From Winogradskyella wichelsiae (GTDB lineage Bacteria > Bacteroidota > Bacteroidia > Flavobacteriales > Flavobacteriaceae): a DNA stretch of 64,000 nt. The notes under the pieces are model-generated. The model was not told where the DNA came from. It saw only the letters and a program-made list of their open reading frames with translations, and did not search any database. The translations under genes and the position numbers were made by a program. How positions within the stretch are numbered: the stretch's first letter is position 1; each line of letters starts with the position of its first letter. This document shows, piece after piece, positions 25,890 to 35,857 of the stretch. Location of the stretch: NCBI RefSeq assembly GCF_013403925.1, contig NZ_JABFDJ010000004.1, positions 62,001 to 126,000 on the forward strand, in the 5' to 3' direction.

Positions 25890-26330
25890 TTAGATTGCTT
25901 CTTTTTGCATTTTAGAAAATAAACTTTGGATATATGATACTTTCAAATCTGCCATTTTTGAAATAATTTTATGAAGCTCCTTTTCCTTTTTATTAATTGC
26001 TGACACAATATTAATATGTTTTTGCAACTGAATTGCATCATAAAACAATGAGCTGTAGCTGTTTTTCAAAGTGTTCCTACAATCATCTATTGAAATAAAC
26101 GGAATAACACTACCTTTTAAATAGTAAGCGTAAAAACCGCCTATTTGCAACATCATAGATAAGTGAAAAAGTGTGTGTTTTACCTCTTCTGTTGTAGTAG
26201 TGACAACGAAACAGTTAGCACAGGATTTTAAGAGTGGTTTTCCGCTGTTTAGACCTTTGTTTAGAATGAAAAAATGAGGGTTCGAGTAAGTCTTTCCGAC
26301 TTGGTGTGTTTTCAGTTCAAAAGTTGACAT
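25890..26330 (-). CDS. DUF6943-like hypothetical protein
   Basis: 146 residues, basic, no signal peptide. It has a CANCF motif near residue 37, HLSMMLQIGGFYAYYLKGSVIPFI in the middle and a Lys-rich helical C-terminus. It resembles small proteins of Bacteroidota mobile elements that I recall as DUF6943; the family number is uncertain. It precedes DUF6266 by 125 bp and follows about 1 kb of non-coding DNA. Confidence 0.55.
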   Translation of the reverse strand: MSTFELKTHQVGKTYSNPHFFILNKGLNSGKPLLKSCANCFVVTTTTEEVKHTLFHLSMMLQIGGFYAYYLKGSVIPFISIDDCRNTLKNSYSSLFYDAIQLQKHINIVSAINKKEKELHKIISKMADLKVSYIQSLFSKMQKEAI

Positions 26331-26695
26331 AGCTATCCAATTTAAAATTGCTCGCTACGCTTCGCTACATTATTTTTTTTGAAAAGAATAAAAAGATAGC
26401 CATAGTTGTTGTGGCGTGGGTAAGGCTGTCAAGGTTTTTGGATAAAAGTTTTTTGAGTTATAATGTTTAATGAGAAAGAAAAAAGCTTGTGAAAAAAGTT
26501 TTATTCAAAACCCGTAGGGCTTGACCTTTATAGCCTTGTGCGGCTGGCAGAGGAAGCCACATATATTTGCCATTTTTTTTTATTTAAATATTTCAAATCG
26601 GTTTAAACTTGATTCAATTTACTTTTAACTTTTCTGGGGAATTAACACTTAAAAAAATAGGTTTCAGTTCGTATTTGAGCGTTGGATGAAGCGTT

Positions 26696-26757
26696 TGTAT
26701 ATGTAGCGTTTTAAATAGTTGTTTGATAAAACAGCATTTAAACAAGCTACTTATACA
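26696..26757. repeat. Imperfect inverted repeat in non-coding unit A
   Basis: Left arm TGTATATGTAGCGTTTTAAAT (26696-26716, written here in two parts: TGTATATGTAGC, GTTTTAAAT) pairs with the right arm at 26736-26757 (ATTTAAAC, AAGCTACTTATACA) with one mismatch and a small bulge. Loop about 19 bases. Confidence 0.6.
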
Positions 26758-27080
26758 GGACTTTTAGACAATAGCTTATTGCTTTTTTGAGGCACGATAA
26801 AAAGTAATGTGCTATGGCGTATTACTACATATTCTAAACCTATTTTTTTATATCCTATTTCTTGGGTGGTGGGGAAAAGTGGACATTAATATTTGTTAAC
26901 GAAATGAAACAAACAAAGACTTGAGGTAAGGAATACTTGGACTTAACGATGGTTTTGTGCAGTTGAATGAGATAACGAATATTATAATAAATTAACGTTA
27001 CCCTTTGAATGTTCGACTGTTTAATGTTTGTTGAAAATGTAGTTAGAAGTTCGGATGTGAGCGTTGGAATAGCGGATATT

Positions 27081-27172
27081 TTACATAATAGCAGTTATAG
27101 CGACGAAAATATAATAAAACGCCGTAGGCAACCATTGAAAGGATTTTTGCTCCTATAACTTCTATTATGTAA
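27081..27172. repeat. Large inverted repeat in non-coding unit B
   Basis: Arms TTACATAATAGCAGTTATAG (27081-27100) and CTATAACTTCTATTATGTAA (27153-27172) pair at 19 of 20 positions across a 52-base loop; weaker pairing extends into the loop. Stable enough for a cruciform or RNA hairpin. Confidence 0.7.
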
Positions 27173-27411
27173 CATAGCTTGGGATTGGTTTTTTGGCGTA
27201 ATAGTTGTTTGAGCATTGGCAATAGCTCTTTGCTTTTTTATTGTACTAATTTATTTATATAGATACTTTTAAATAAAACAAGTAATGTGCTATTATAGCG
27301 TTGGATACAAGTATTATGACATAAAACCAATTATGCATTGGCGAGCGGAACAGCACAAAAGACAGAGGATTTTGAGGTACGAAAAAACTGGGTTTTGGGT
27401 TGTGGGGACAA

Positions 27412-29358
27412 TTACCAACTCATTCGTTGTAATCTAACTGCATTTAAAATTGCTAATAATGCTACTCCTACATCTGCAAAAACTGCTTCCCACATTGTAG
27501 CTAAACCACCTGCTCCTAAAATTAAGACAATAACTTTAACACCAAATGCTAAAATGATATTCTGCCAAACAATTTTACGTGTAGAACGACTTATTTTAAT
27601 GGCTCTTACTACTTTTGAAGGTTGGTCTGTTTGAATGATAACATCTGCTGTTTCAATAGCTACATCGCTCCCTAAACCACCCATTGCAATACCAACGTTA
27701 CTTGCTGCTAAAACTGGTGCGTCATTAATACCATCACCTATAAAAGCTACTTTGTTTTCAGGATTTTTCTTTAAAATTTCAACTTCGTTTAATTTATCTT
27801 CTGGTAGCAAACCACCTTTAGCATTTTCGATGTTCAACTCTTTAGCGACTTGTTGCGTAATGGAATCTTTATCACCGGAAAGCATCATAATATTTTTAAT
27901 GCCTACTTTATGTAAATTAGTAATTGTTTCTTTTGCATCTTCCTTTAATTCATCTGCTATTACTACAAAACCTGCAAATTGATTATCGATTGCTACCAAC
28001 ACTATCGATTCTACAATAGATTCCGTTTCCGTTGGAACATTAATATTATTCGCAGTCATTAAGGCTTTATTACCTACTAAAACTGTTTTACCATTTACAA
28101 TGCCTTTTAAACCTTTACCTGCAACTTCAGAAACGTCTTGTGCTTCAAAATCTTCACCTTCAGCTTTGTACTCTAAAATGGCTTTAGCAATTGGATGCGT
28201 GGATTGTTCTTCCATCGCCATTAAGTATTGCATAAATTCGGTTTCATTCCAACCAATTGCTTTTACTTCTTTGATTTTAAAAACACCTTTGGTAACGGTT
28301 CCTGTTTTGTCCATTACCAAAGTATTTATCTTGGTCATTGCATCTAAAAATGAAGCACCTTTAAATAAGATTCCATTTTTTGAAGCTGCTCCCAATCCAC
28401 CGAAATATCCTAATGGAATTGAAATCACTAACGCACAAGGACAAGATATTACCAAGAAAATTAATGCTCTGTATAACCAATCTCTAAACACATAATCATC
28501 TACAAAAAAGTAAGGTATAAAAGTAACACCAATAGCTAAAAACACTACAATTGGTGTGTAGATACGAGCAAACTGTCTGATGAATAATTCTGTTTTAGAT
28601 TTACGTGCTGTTGCATTTTGAACCAAGTCTAATATTCTCGCAATAGAACTGTCTTCAAACTTATTGGTTACCTCAACTTCAATAACGCTTTCCAAATTAA
28701 TACTACCTGCGTAAACCTTTGCTTCTTTTTGAATGGAATCTGGTTTGCTTTCTCCTGTTAACGCAGCTGTATTTAAAGATGCTTTTTCGGATAATAAAAT
28801 GCCATCCAATGGAATTTTTTCACCTACACGAATTTGAATTTTCTCTCCAATATTGACAACTTCAGGCGAAACACTTTTATAATCTCCCTCACGAAATACA
28901 TTGGCTTCTTTAGGTCTAACATCTAATAATGCTTTTATATTTCCTTTTGCACGATTTACAGCAACACTTTGAAATAATTCGCCTACTGCATAAAATAGCA
29001 TTACTGCAACACCTTCGGGATATTCACCAATAACAAATGCACCAATGGTTGCTATAGACATTAAAAAGAACTCTGTAAAAACATCACCTTTTTTAATACT
29101 AATCCAACCCTCTTTTACAACAGGAAACCCTACAGGAAGATATGCAATACCATACCAAGCAATACGAATCCAATCCTTAAAGAATGAAACATCAAAATAA
29201 TCTAAACCTATACCAATGATAAGCATTGTAAAACTTATTATTGCAGGCACGTAGGTTTTGAATGCACTTCCATTACCGTGATTATGACCATCATTATGCG
29301 TGTGTTGCACTTCTGAATTTGGTTTTAAATCTCTTAAATTGACTTTCTTTTTTTTCAT
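27412..29358 (-). CDS. P1B-type heavy-metal-exporting ATPase (ZntA/CadA-like)
   Basis: 648 residues. N-terminal His-rich segment (HTHNDGHNHGNG) in place of a CxxC metal-binding domain. TGES (201-204) actuator motif, CPC metal-site helix (306-308), phosphorylation Asp350 in DKTGT, the STHPIAKA nucleotide-binding HP motif and GDGINDAP hinge are all present. The CPC and absence of an HMA domain fit Zn/Cd/Co-type pumps. It would export metal across the inner membrane into the periplasm, where the CzcCBA system encoded upstream takes over. It overlaps the DUF3703 gene by 4 bp. Last gene of the metal operon. Confidence 0.95.
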   Translation of the reverse strand: MKKKKVNLRDLKPNSEVQHTHNDGHNHGNGSAFKTYVPAIISFTMLIIGIGLDYFDVSFFKDWIRIAWYGIAYLPVGFPVVKEGWISIKKGDVFTEFFLMSIATIGAFVIGEYPEGVAVMLFYAVGELFQSVAVNRAKGNIKALLDVRPKEANVFREGDYKSVSPEVVNIGEKIQIRVGEKIPLDGILLSEKASLNTAALTGESKPDSIQKEAKVYAGSINLESVIEVEVTNKFEDSSIARILDLVQNATARKSKTELFIRQFARIYTPIVVFLAIGVTFIPYFFVDDYVFRDWLYRALIFLVISCPCALVISIPLGYFGGLGAASKNGILFKGASFLDAMTKINTLVMDKTGTVTKGVFKIKEVKAIGWNETEFMQYLMAMEEQSTHPIAKAILEYKAEGEDFEAQDVSEVAGKGLKGIVNGKTVLVGNKALMTANNINVPTETESIVESIVLVAIDNQFAGFVVIADELKEDAKETITNLHKVGIKNIMMLSGDKDSITQQVAKELNIENAKGGLLPEDKLNEVEILKKNPENKVAFIGDGINDAPVLAASNVGIAMGGLGSDVAIETADVIIQTDQPSKVVRAIKISRSTRKIVWQNIILAFGVKVIVLILGAGGLATMWEAVFADVGVALLAILNAVRLQRMSW

Positions 29359-29717
29359 TTAATATCTAATAATTTTTCAATGTCATTGGGAATAGGCATT
29401 CGTTTTAATGGTGGCACGTTTGCTCCACCAGTATTACCAAGTGGAACGTGATTTATAAATGATTTCCAGCCACCCACAAGCAACCTAATTATTTGACCTA
29501 TTACTTCTTTCGTATCTTTTTGTCTAAATCCAAACTTTAGCATAAGCCAATGTGAATAGGTATGTTCTATAGGATAAGATTGTCCTATTATATGACTACG
29601 TTCTAAATGATACCAAGCATTACCAAACTGCTTATTTTCTAAACAGAAACTGTATTGTTTTAATTCTTGGTTATACGCCTGTTTTAGATGTTTAGGTATT
29701 TTAGTATTAAACTTCAT
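29355..29717 (-). CDS. DUF3703 family protein
   Basis: About 120 residues from the ATG at 29717 (the frame continues to 29759). It has the DUF3703 pattern AWYHLERSHIIGQ, then HTYSHWLMLKFGFR and GNTGGANVPPLKRMPIP near the C-terminus. Genes of this family regularly accompany heavy-metal efflux genes; biochemical role not known to me. The His/Trp-rich centre could bind metal. It overlaps the P-type ATPase start by 4 bp and follows the Fur-family gene. Confidence 0.85.
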   Translation of the reverse strand: MKFNTKIPKHLKQAYNQELKQYSFCLENKQFGNAWYHLERSHIIGQSYPIEHTYSHWLMLKFGFRQKDTKEVIGQIIRLLVGGWKSFINHVPLGNTGGANVPPLKRMPIPNDIEKLLDIK

Positions 29718-29773
29718 ATCCTCTAATTTTGGATAAATGTACTTTAATAGTAAGTGCAATGGAAGTGCAATAA

Positions 29774-30187
29774 TTAGACACTACACTTATCGCAAATACC
29801 TTTTACCACCAAATTTACATTCTCTGACACAAAACCATCTGGCACTTTTATTTGAGGTATTTTATGTTCTGTTAAGCAAATGGTTTCATTGCAATTATTA
29901 CAATGGAAATGTAAGTGCAAATCGGTTTCAATTTCACAATTACATCCCTTTTCACATAATGCATATTTTGTAATCCCTGTACCATCGTCTATTTGATGCA
30001 CAATAGCCTTTTCTTCAAAGGTTTTAATAGTTCTGTATAAAGTGGTTCTGTCTGCTTTTGAGAAAGCATTTTCAATATCACTTAAAGTAACAGCGACCTC
30101 TTTTTCTGCAAGAAACTTATATATAAGCAAACGCATTGCTGTAACACGAATATTTTTTGACTCTAATACTTGTTCTATTGTTTCCAT
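29774..30187 (-). CDS. Fur-family metal-responsive repressor (Zur-like)
   Basis: 137 residues. N-terminal winged helix (about 10-75, with DRTTLYRTIKTFEEKAIV as recognition segment), then a metal-binding C-terminal domain with HLHFHCNNC (Cys pair) and a closing C-D-K-C pair, the structural zinc site of the family. Located inside the metal-efflux operon, 2 bp after the adaptor gene, so it very likely controls that operon in response to Zn or a related divalent ion (inference). Confidence 0.92.
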   Translation of the reverse strand: METIEQVLESKNIRVTAMRLLIYKFLAEKEVAVTLSDIENAFSKADRTTLYRTIKTFEEKAIVHQIDDGTGITKYALCEKGCNCEIETDLHLHFHCNNCNETICLTEHKIPQIKVPDGFVSENVNLVVKGICDKCSV

Positions 30188-30189
30188 AA

Positions 30190-31395
30190 TTAATGTGCGT
30201 GTTCTGCTTCTCCTTTTTTCATTTCTGCGTTAAGATAATAAGCATTGTTATAAGCAAATTTTGTATTACTTTCTATGTTTTCAGTAAATTGAACCGATAC
30301 CCAATCACCATCTTTAGTGCCTAACACAACTTCAATAGGTTTAAAGCTCCAATCGTCATTTTCTTTTTCTACTGAAAACACATAATATCTTTCGCCTTCT
30401 TTTATAATTGCACTTTCTGGTAAAGCTTTTGTTTGGGTATTATCTACTTGAATTTTACCTTGAATATACATACCAGGAATTAAGTTACCTTTTTTGTTTT
30501 CTATTTCTGCGTGAACGTGGACTGCTTTTGGGTTGTCCTCAAAGGTTTTGCTTACGGAATAGATTTCTGCGATAAGCTCTGCATCTGGTATGGATTGTAC
30601 CGTAAAGTTAACTTTCTGACCTTTCTGTACTTTATAAACATCTTTTTCAAAAACCATTAAATCGGCGTGAACGTGATGCGTATTTACAACTTCAAATAAT
30701 TCGGTTTGTGGTTCTACATATTGACCTGTTTTTACTTCAACTTTTTGTACAAAACCCTCTATTGGACTTCTTAAAGCAATGCGTTGCGAAATTGTGCCAT
30801 TACGAACAGAAGAGGTATTGACATTTAATATTTTTAATTGTGCTTGCATACCATTTACCATTGCTTTTGATGCATCATATTCTGCTTCTGCCTTTTGAAA
30901 ATTAGCACCAGAGCCAACACCTGCTTCATATAATTTTTGTTGACGTTCGAAATTCTTTTTCAGAAAATTACTATTGCTATATGCGTTTAAGTAATCAGTT
31001 TGAGCTTGTATAATATTGGGATGCGAGAGATAAGCCACAACTTGACCTTTATTAACCTTGTCACCTTCAATCACTTCAATTGAAACAACATTTGCACCAA
31101 TGACTGTGGTAATGGCTGCTTCATTTTGTGGTGGCACTTCTAACGTTCCATTTGCCTCAACATAACCGCTCATATTGCGTAATGCTAACGTATCTATTTT
31201 CATTTTTAAAGCATCGAATTGTTGTTGTGAAAGCATTACTTCTTCGCTTTCATTATGTTCTTCTTTAATTTCTGTTTTTTCTTCCTCATCGTGGGAATGA
31301 CCATCATTTTCGTTATGATTTTCTTTATTTCCGCAAGCTGACACAAAAATGGTTAACACCATTACGATAAGGATTTTATATGTTTTACTTTTCAT
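30190..31395 (-). CDS. RND efflux periplasmic adaptor (CzcB/CusB-like)
   Basis: 401 residues. Lipoprotein signal with lipobox VSAC (Cys near 21), then a His/Glu-rich low-complexity segment (HNENDGHSHDEEE) likely to bind metal. The core shows the membrane-fusion pattern: lipoyl half-motif VIEGDKVNKGQVVAYLSHP, helical hairpin about 130-190, second lipoyl half SPIEGFVQKVEVKTGQYV, beta-barrel and membrane-proximal domains. It would join the CzcA pump to the outer-membrane channel. 4 bp after the fusion-pump gene. Confidence 0.95.
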   Translation of the reverse strand: MKSKTYKILIVMVLTIFVSACGNKENHNENDGHSHDEEEKTEIKEEHNESEEVMLSQQQFDALKMKIDTLALRNMSGYVEANGTLEVPPQNEAAITTVIGANVVSIEVIEGDKVNKGQVVAYLSHPNIIQAQTDYLNAYSNSNFLKKNFERQQKLYEAGVGSGANFQKAEAEYDASKAMVNGMQAQLKILNVNTSSVRNGTISQRIALRSPIEGFVQKVEVKTGQYVEPQTELFEVVNTHHVHADLMVFEKDVYKVQKGQKVNFTVQSIPDAELIAEIYSVSKTFEDNPKAVHVHAEIENKKGNLIPGMYIQGKIQVDNTQTKALPESAIIKEGERYYVFSVEKENDDWSFKPIEVVLGTKDGDWVSVQFTENIESNTKFAYNNAYYLNAEMKKGEAEHAH

Positions 31396-31399
31396 TGTC

Positions 31400-34300
31400 T
31401 TATTGATTAAAATATTGTAGTTGAAATGTGCTTTCTAAATAGTTTACTAATGCTGTTTGTGCTTCCAATTCTGACTGAATGGCTTCTTTTATCAACTGCG
31501 TAAATGCAGTATAATCTATTTCGCCTTCTCTATATGCCAGTAATGCACCTGTTTTTTGCTCTTTTGTTAATGGTAAAACTTGGTCTTTGTAAAACTCCCA
31601 AGATGTTTTCCATTTCATATATTTTTCTTTAGCCAGAACAAACCTTGATTGTACTTCCTGTTTTTTGAACGCTACATTGGTTTCGGCTATGTCTTTATCA
31701 ATTCTGGCACTTCTAACTTGTGCTTTGTTAGAACCTGATAAAAACGGAATGGAAATACCTGCTTGATAGGTGTAAAACCCTGAATTGCCATTTACTTTTT
31801 GTAAACCACCTTGTAGATTGAACTTCGGTAAATTATCCGCCTTTGCAGCTTTATATTTGGCTTCTGCTTCATCTACAATGTTCATCGACATACTGTACAA
31901 CGGATGATTTTCAATACTAATCGTTTCCACATCACTATCTATCGCTACATCAAATTCATCTGAAACCGTAAAAATTTCTTCTGAAACTAACCACAAATTG
32001 AATTGCTGTAAAGCAATATGATAATCACTATAAGCTTGCGCTTTTTTATTCTGAATTTGAAACGCTTGATTTTTTGCTGCTGAATATTCTAATTTAGAAA
32101 TAGCTTCTACTTCATAATTTAAAGCTGCTGCTTGTTCAAATTTGGAATATATGGAATCCAGTTCTTTATACAAATCATAGTTTCGTTTCATTTGATAACA
32201 TTTTGACCACGCTTTTTTGACTTCCAATTCTAATTCCAATTCGGAAAGTTGAAAGGCTTTTTGTGCCAATTGAATGCGTTGTTCTTGTAACTTCTTTTTA
32301 GAAGCTATACCAAATACATCGATATTTGATTGACCAATACCAATGGTTGTATAGATGCCATTTCCATTATCAATTTCTTCTCCACCTGTAAAAATTTGAG
32401 TCGTTCCGAAATCATAGGCAGTCGATTTTAATTGTTCTTGTTTTGTAATTTCCAACTGCTTTTGCTTCAATAATGGATAATTACTTTTTGCGAGTTTAAC
32501 AGCTTCCTGTAATGAAATTTCGGGAATTGTATCATTCAACTCTTGTGCATTACTTTGTGGTGAAAAGCCAAATAGTAATAATACAACTGCTGTTGCTGTT
32601 ACTAACTTTTTATTTGGCTTAAACGTAAAAGATTTGTTTTCTACCCAATGATATAAAATTGGTAAAACAAATAAGGTAAGCAAAGTTGAAGTTAATAATC
32701 CACCAATAACAACCGTTGCCAATGGACGTTGTACTTCTGCACCAGCTGATGATGAAATAGCCATTGGTAGAAAGCCTAATACATCTGTAAAAGCAGTTAG
32801 CATAATAGGTCTGATTCTTCGTTTAGTACCTTCAACTATTCTATCCTTTAGATTGGTTACACCTTCTTCTTTTAATTCGTTGAGTCCGCTTATCATTACC
32901 AAACCATTTAAAACTGCAACACCAAACAGCACAATAAAACCAACACCTGCCGAAATACTAAATGGCATATCACGTAACCACAACGCCACAACACCACCAA
33001 TAGTTGCCATTGGAATAGCTATGTAAATCATTAAGGTCTGTGGTAAAGATTTTAATGCAAAATATATTAGTATAAATATGAGTAACAATGCAATAGGCAC
33101 AACGGTTTGTAATCGGTTGCTGGCACGTTCTAAATTTTCAAATGCACCACCATAACGAATAAAATAACCTGATGGTAATTCTAATTGTGCATCTAATTTT
33201 GATTTAATTTCAGTTACTAACGATTTTACATCACGTCCTCTAACATTAACACCTACATAGGTTCTTCTATTGGTGTTATCTCTACTGATTTGCATTGGTC
33301 CTGCTTTATAGCTTACATCTGCAATTTCACGTAAAGGAATTTGAGCACCCGAAGGTAAATTGATATACAGGTTTTGAACATCTGAAATATCCTTACGGTT
33401 TTGATCGCTTAATCGTACTACTAAATCGAAGCGTTTTTCACCTTCAAAAATTACACCTGCTGTACCACCTGCAAATGCAGATTGTACGGTTTGATTAAGC
33501 GTATTTATTTGAAGACCATATTGCGCCAATTTATTCCTGTTGTAATTGATTGTCATTTGTGGCAAACCTGTTGTGGCTTCCGCTTTCATATCACCAATAC
33601 CTTCAGTACCTGCGATAATTTTAGATATTTCTTCGGCTTTTTGAGATAGAATATCAATGTCTTCACCATAAAGTTTTATAGCAATATCTTCACGAACACC
33701 TTCTAATAACTCGTTAAAACGCATTTCAATAGGTTGTGTAAACTCATAATTAACACCAGGAACCATTTCAACTGCTTCTTTCATTGCTTCAATCAATTCA
33801 TCTTTTGATTCTATAGTAGTCCATTCACTTTTAGGTTTCAGAATTACAAAAACATCGGCAATATCCATAGGCATCGGGTCGGTTGGAATTTCGGCAACAC
33901 CAATACGACTCACAATTTTATCAACTTCTGGAAATTTTGCTTTTACTATTTGTTCTATTTTGGTAGTAGTTTCAATAGTTTCTGTAAGTGAACTACCTGG
34001 TTTTAAAATAGCGTGAAATGCAATATCACCTTCATCGAGTTGCGGAATGAACTCGCCACCCATTCTTGAAAACATAAAAACGGTTATTCCGAACAACACA
34101 ACTGCAATACCAATTACCCATTTCCCTTTTCGCAAGGCTCTAACCAATAAAGGTTGGTATTTATCTTCAACCCAATGCACAAATCTATCTCCATAAGATT
34201 TTTTATCGTTTTTAGGTGCTCTTAATATTAAAGCTGACATCATTGGCACATAGGTTAAACAAAGTACCATTGCACCAATCATAGCAAAAATAAAGGTCAA

Positions 34301-35734
34301 AGCCATTGGTTTAAACATCTTTCCTTCAATACCTTGTAAGGCTAAAATGGGTAGAAAAACGATAAGGATAATCAACTGACCGAAGAAGGCAGCATTCATC
34401 ATCTTTTTTGAAGCATTAGAAGCAACTTTATCTCTTTCTTTAGATGTAAGTTGTTTCTTTTTCAAAACTTGTGATGCTATAAGAAAAACAGTGCTTTCAA
34501 CAATAATTACAGCACCATCTACAATGATTCCGAAATCAATTGCTCCTAAACTCATTAGGTTTACCCAAACATCAAAAACATTCATTAAAATAAAAGCAAA
34601 TAATAAGGATAATGGAATAGTAGAGGCAACTATTAAACCTCCTCGCCAATTACCTAATAAAAAGACCAACACAAAAATGACGATTAATGCACCTTCAATA
34701 AGATTAGTTGTTACTGTAGAAGTTGTTTCGCCAATTAATTTACTTCGGTCTAATAATGGTTCAATAATTACGCCTTCTGGTAACGACTTTTCAATTTGAG
34801 TCATTCGCTCTTTTACATTGGCAATAACATCATTGGAATTAGCTCCTTTTAGCATCATTACCAATCCACCTACAACTTCTCCTTCACCATCTTGGGTTAA
34901 TGCACCGTAACGAATTGCAGAGCCAAATTGTACCGTAGCAATATCGCCAATAGTGACAGGTATATTATTAATATTCTTGACAGTGATTTTTTTAATGTCC
35001 TCTAAACTTCTCACCAAGCCTTCACCACGAATAAAATTGGCTTGATGGTTCTTTTCAATATATGCACCTCCTGTATTTTGATTATTGGCTTCAAGTGCAT
35101 TAAACACATCTGTAATGGTAAGGCCAATAGCATTTAAATCGTTTGGGTCAACCGCTACTTCGTATTGTTTTATTTTTCCACCAATAGCGTTTACTTCTAC
35201 CACACCAGGAACCATTGCCATTTGACGCTGTACAATCCAGTCTTGCATTGAGCGTAAATCTGCAATGTTGTATTTGTCTTTAAACTCTGGTGCAACTTTT
35301 AGTGTGTATTGGTAAATCTCTCCTAAACCTGTTGAAATAGGACCCATTGTAGGTTCGCCAAATCCAGCAGGTATTTGCTCTTTGACTTTGTTTAGTTTTT
35401 CGGCTACTAATTGGCGAGGTAGATATGTTCCCATATCATCATCAAATACAATAGTAACCACAGATAAGCCAAAACGAGAAATTGACCTTATTTCCTGAAC
35501 ATCAGGAAGATTGCTCATTGCCACTTCAATTGGATAAGTAACAATTTGCTCAATATCTTCAGTACCTAAATTGGGGGATTGTGTTATAACCTGTACTTGG
35601 TTATTGGTAATATCTGGAACAGCATCTATTGGCACTTTGGTCATACTCCAAATACCTGTTCCGATTATGGTAAGCGTAAGCAAACCAATAATGAATTTGT
35701 TATTGATTGAAAAATCAATGATTTTATTAATCAT
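31400..35734 (-). CDS. CzcA-type heavy-metal RND pump fused to a TolC-like outer-membrane factor
   Basis: 1444 residues. Residues 1 to about 1040 are a complete HME-family RND pump: N-terminal helix, periplasmic porter domains, and the TM4 motif DFGIIVDGAVIIVES, which fits the Zn/Co/Cd (CzcA) rather than the Cu/Ag class. Then comes a segment VVLLLFGFSPQSNAQ that looks like an internal signal peptide, followed by about 390 residues of outer-membrane-factor type (two TolC-like repeats of coiled coil and strand). Such fusions occur in Bacteroidota; cleavage after SNAQ would free the channel part. First gene of the metal operon; order pump, adaptor, Fur, DUF3703, ATPase. Confidence 0.95.
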   Translation of the reverse strand: MINKIIDFSINNKFIIGLLTLTIIGTGIWSMTKVPIDAVPDITNNQVQVITQSPNLGTEDIEQIVTYPIEVAMSNLPDVQEIRSISRFGLSVVTIVFDDDMGTYLPRQLVAEKLNKVKEQIPAGFGEPTMGPISTGLGEIYQYTLKVAPEFKDKYNIADLRSMQDWIVQRQMAMVPGVVEVNAIGGKIKQYEVAVDPNDLNAIGLTITDVFNALEANNQNTGGAYIEKNHQANFIRGEGLVRSLEDIKKITVKNINNIPVTIGDIATVQFGSAIRYGALTQDGEGEVVGGLVMMLKGANSNDVIANVKERMTQIEKSLPEGVIIEPLLDRSKLIGETTSTVTTNLIEGALIVIFVLVFLLGNWRGGLIVASTIPLSLLFAFILMNVFDVWVNLMSLGAIDFGIIVDGAVIIVESTVFLIASQVLKKKQLTSKERDKVASNASKKMMNAAFFGQLIILIVFLPILALQGIEGKMFKPMALTFIFAMIGAMVLCLTYVPMMSALILRAPKNDKKSYGDRFVHWVEDKYQPLLVRALRKGKWVIGIAVVLFGITVFMFSRMGGEFIPQLDEGDIAFHAILKPGSSLTETIETTTKIEQIVKAKFPEVDKIVSRIGVAEIPTDPMPMDIADVFVILKPKSEWTTIESKDELIEAMKEAVEMVPGVNYEFTQPIEMRFNELLEGVREDIAIKLYGEDIDILSQKAEEISKIIAGTEGIGDMKAEATTGLPQMTINYNRNKLAQYGLQINTLNQTVQSAFAGGTAGVIFEGEKRFDLVVRLSDQNRKDISDVQNLYINLPSGAQIPLREIADVSYKAGPMQISRDNTNRRTYVGVNVRGRDVKSLVTEIKSKLDAQLELPSGYFIRYGGAFENLERASNRLQTVVPIALLLIFILIYFALKSLPQTLMIYIAIPMATIGGVVALWLRDMPFSISAGVGFIVLFGVAVLNGLVMISGLNELKEEGVTNLKDRIVEGTKRRIRPIMLTAFTDVLGFLPMAISSSAGAEVQRPLATVVIGGLLTSTLLTLFVLPILYHWVENKSFTFKPNKKLVTATAVVLLLFGFSPQSNAQELNDTIPEISLQEAVKLAKSNYPLLKQKQLEITKQEQLKSTAYDFGTTQIFTGGEEIDNGNGIYTTIGIGQSNIDVFGIASKKKLQEQRIQLAQKAFQLSELELELEVKKAWSKCYQMKRNYDLYKELDSIYSKFEQAAALNYEVEAISKLEYSAAKNQAFQIQNKKAQAYSDYHIALQQFNLWLVSEEIFTVSDEFDVAIDSDVETISIENHPLYSMSMNIVDEAEAKYKAAKADNLPKFNLQGGLQKVNGNSGFYTYQAGISIPFLSGSNKAQVRSARIDKDIAETNVAFKKQEVQSRFVLAKEKYMKWKTSWEFYKDQVLPLTKEQKTGALLAYREGEIDYTAFTQLIKEAIQSELEAQTALVNYLESTFQLQYFNQ

Positions 35735-35857
35735 AGAAAATGTATTAATTCAGTTAAACTATTCGATACAATTCTGATATAAGAAAATAGAATTACACAA
35801 AATGAAATGAACCCTTTAGGCTCAAAATTGGATATAGCTATCCATTAAAAAACTGAA

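Larger units (their letters stand above)
26331..27411. other. Non-coding island segment with two related palindromic units
   Basis: About 1.08 kb with no convincing gene on either strand. It contains two related units (26665-26817 and 27046-27303), each opening with AGTTCG...GAGCGTTGGA, holding a different large inverted repeat, and closing with AAGTAATGTGCTAT. Near 26505-26560 there are short GC-rich dyads (CCCGTAGGG; GCCTTGTGCGGCTGGC). It could hold a replication or transfer origin, or non-coding RNAs; nothing decides. Confidence 0.55.

Noticed and set aside
26331..27411. Integron-like cassette array (attC sites) for the palindromic units.
   Set aside because: No integron integrase and no clear RYYYAAC / GTTRRRY ends; kept only as palindromic repeats.
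27338..28495. Three open frames on the plus strand.
   Set aside because: All are antisense shadows of the P-type ATPase gene.
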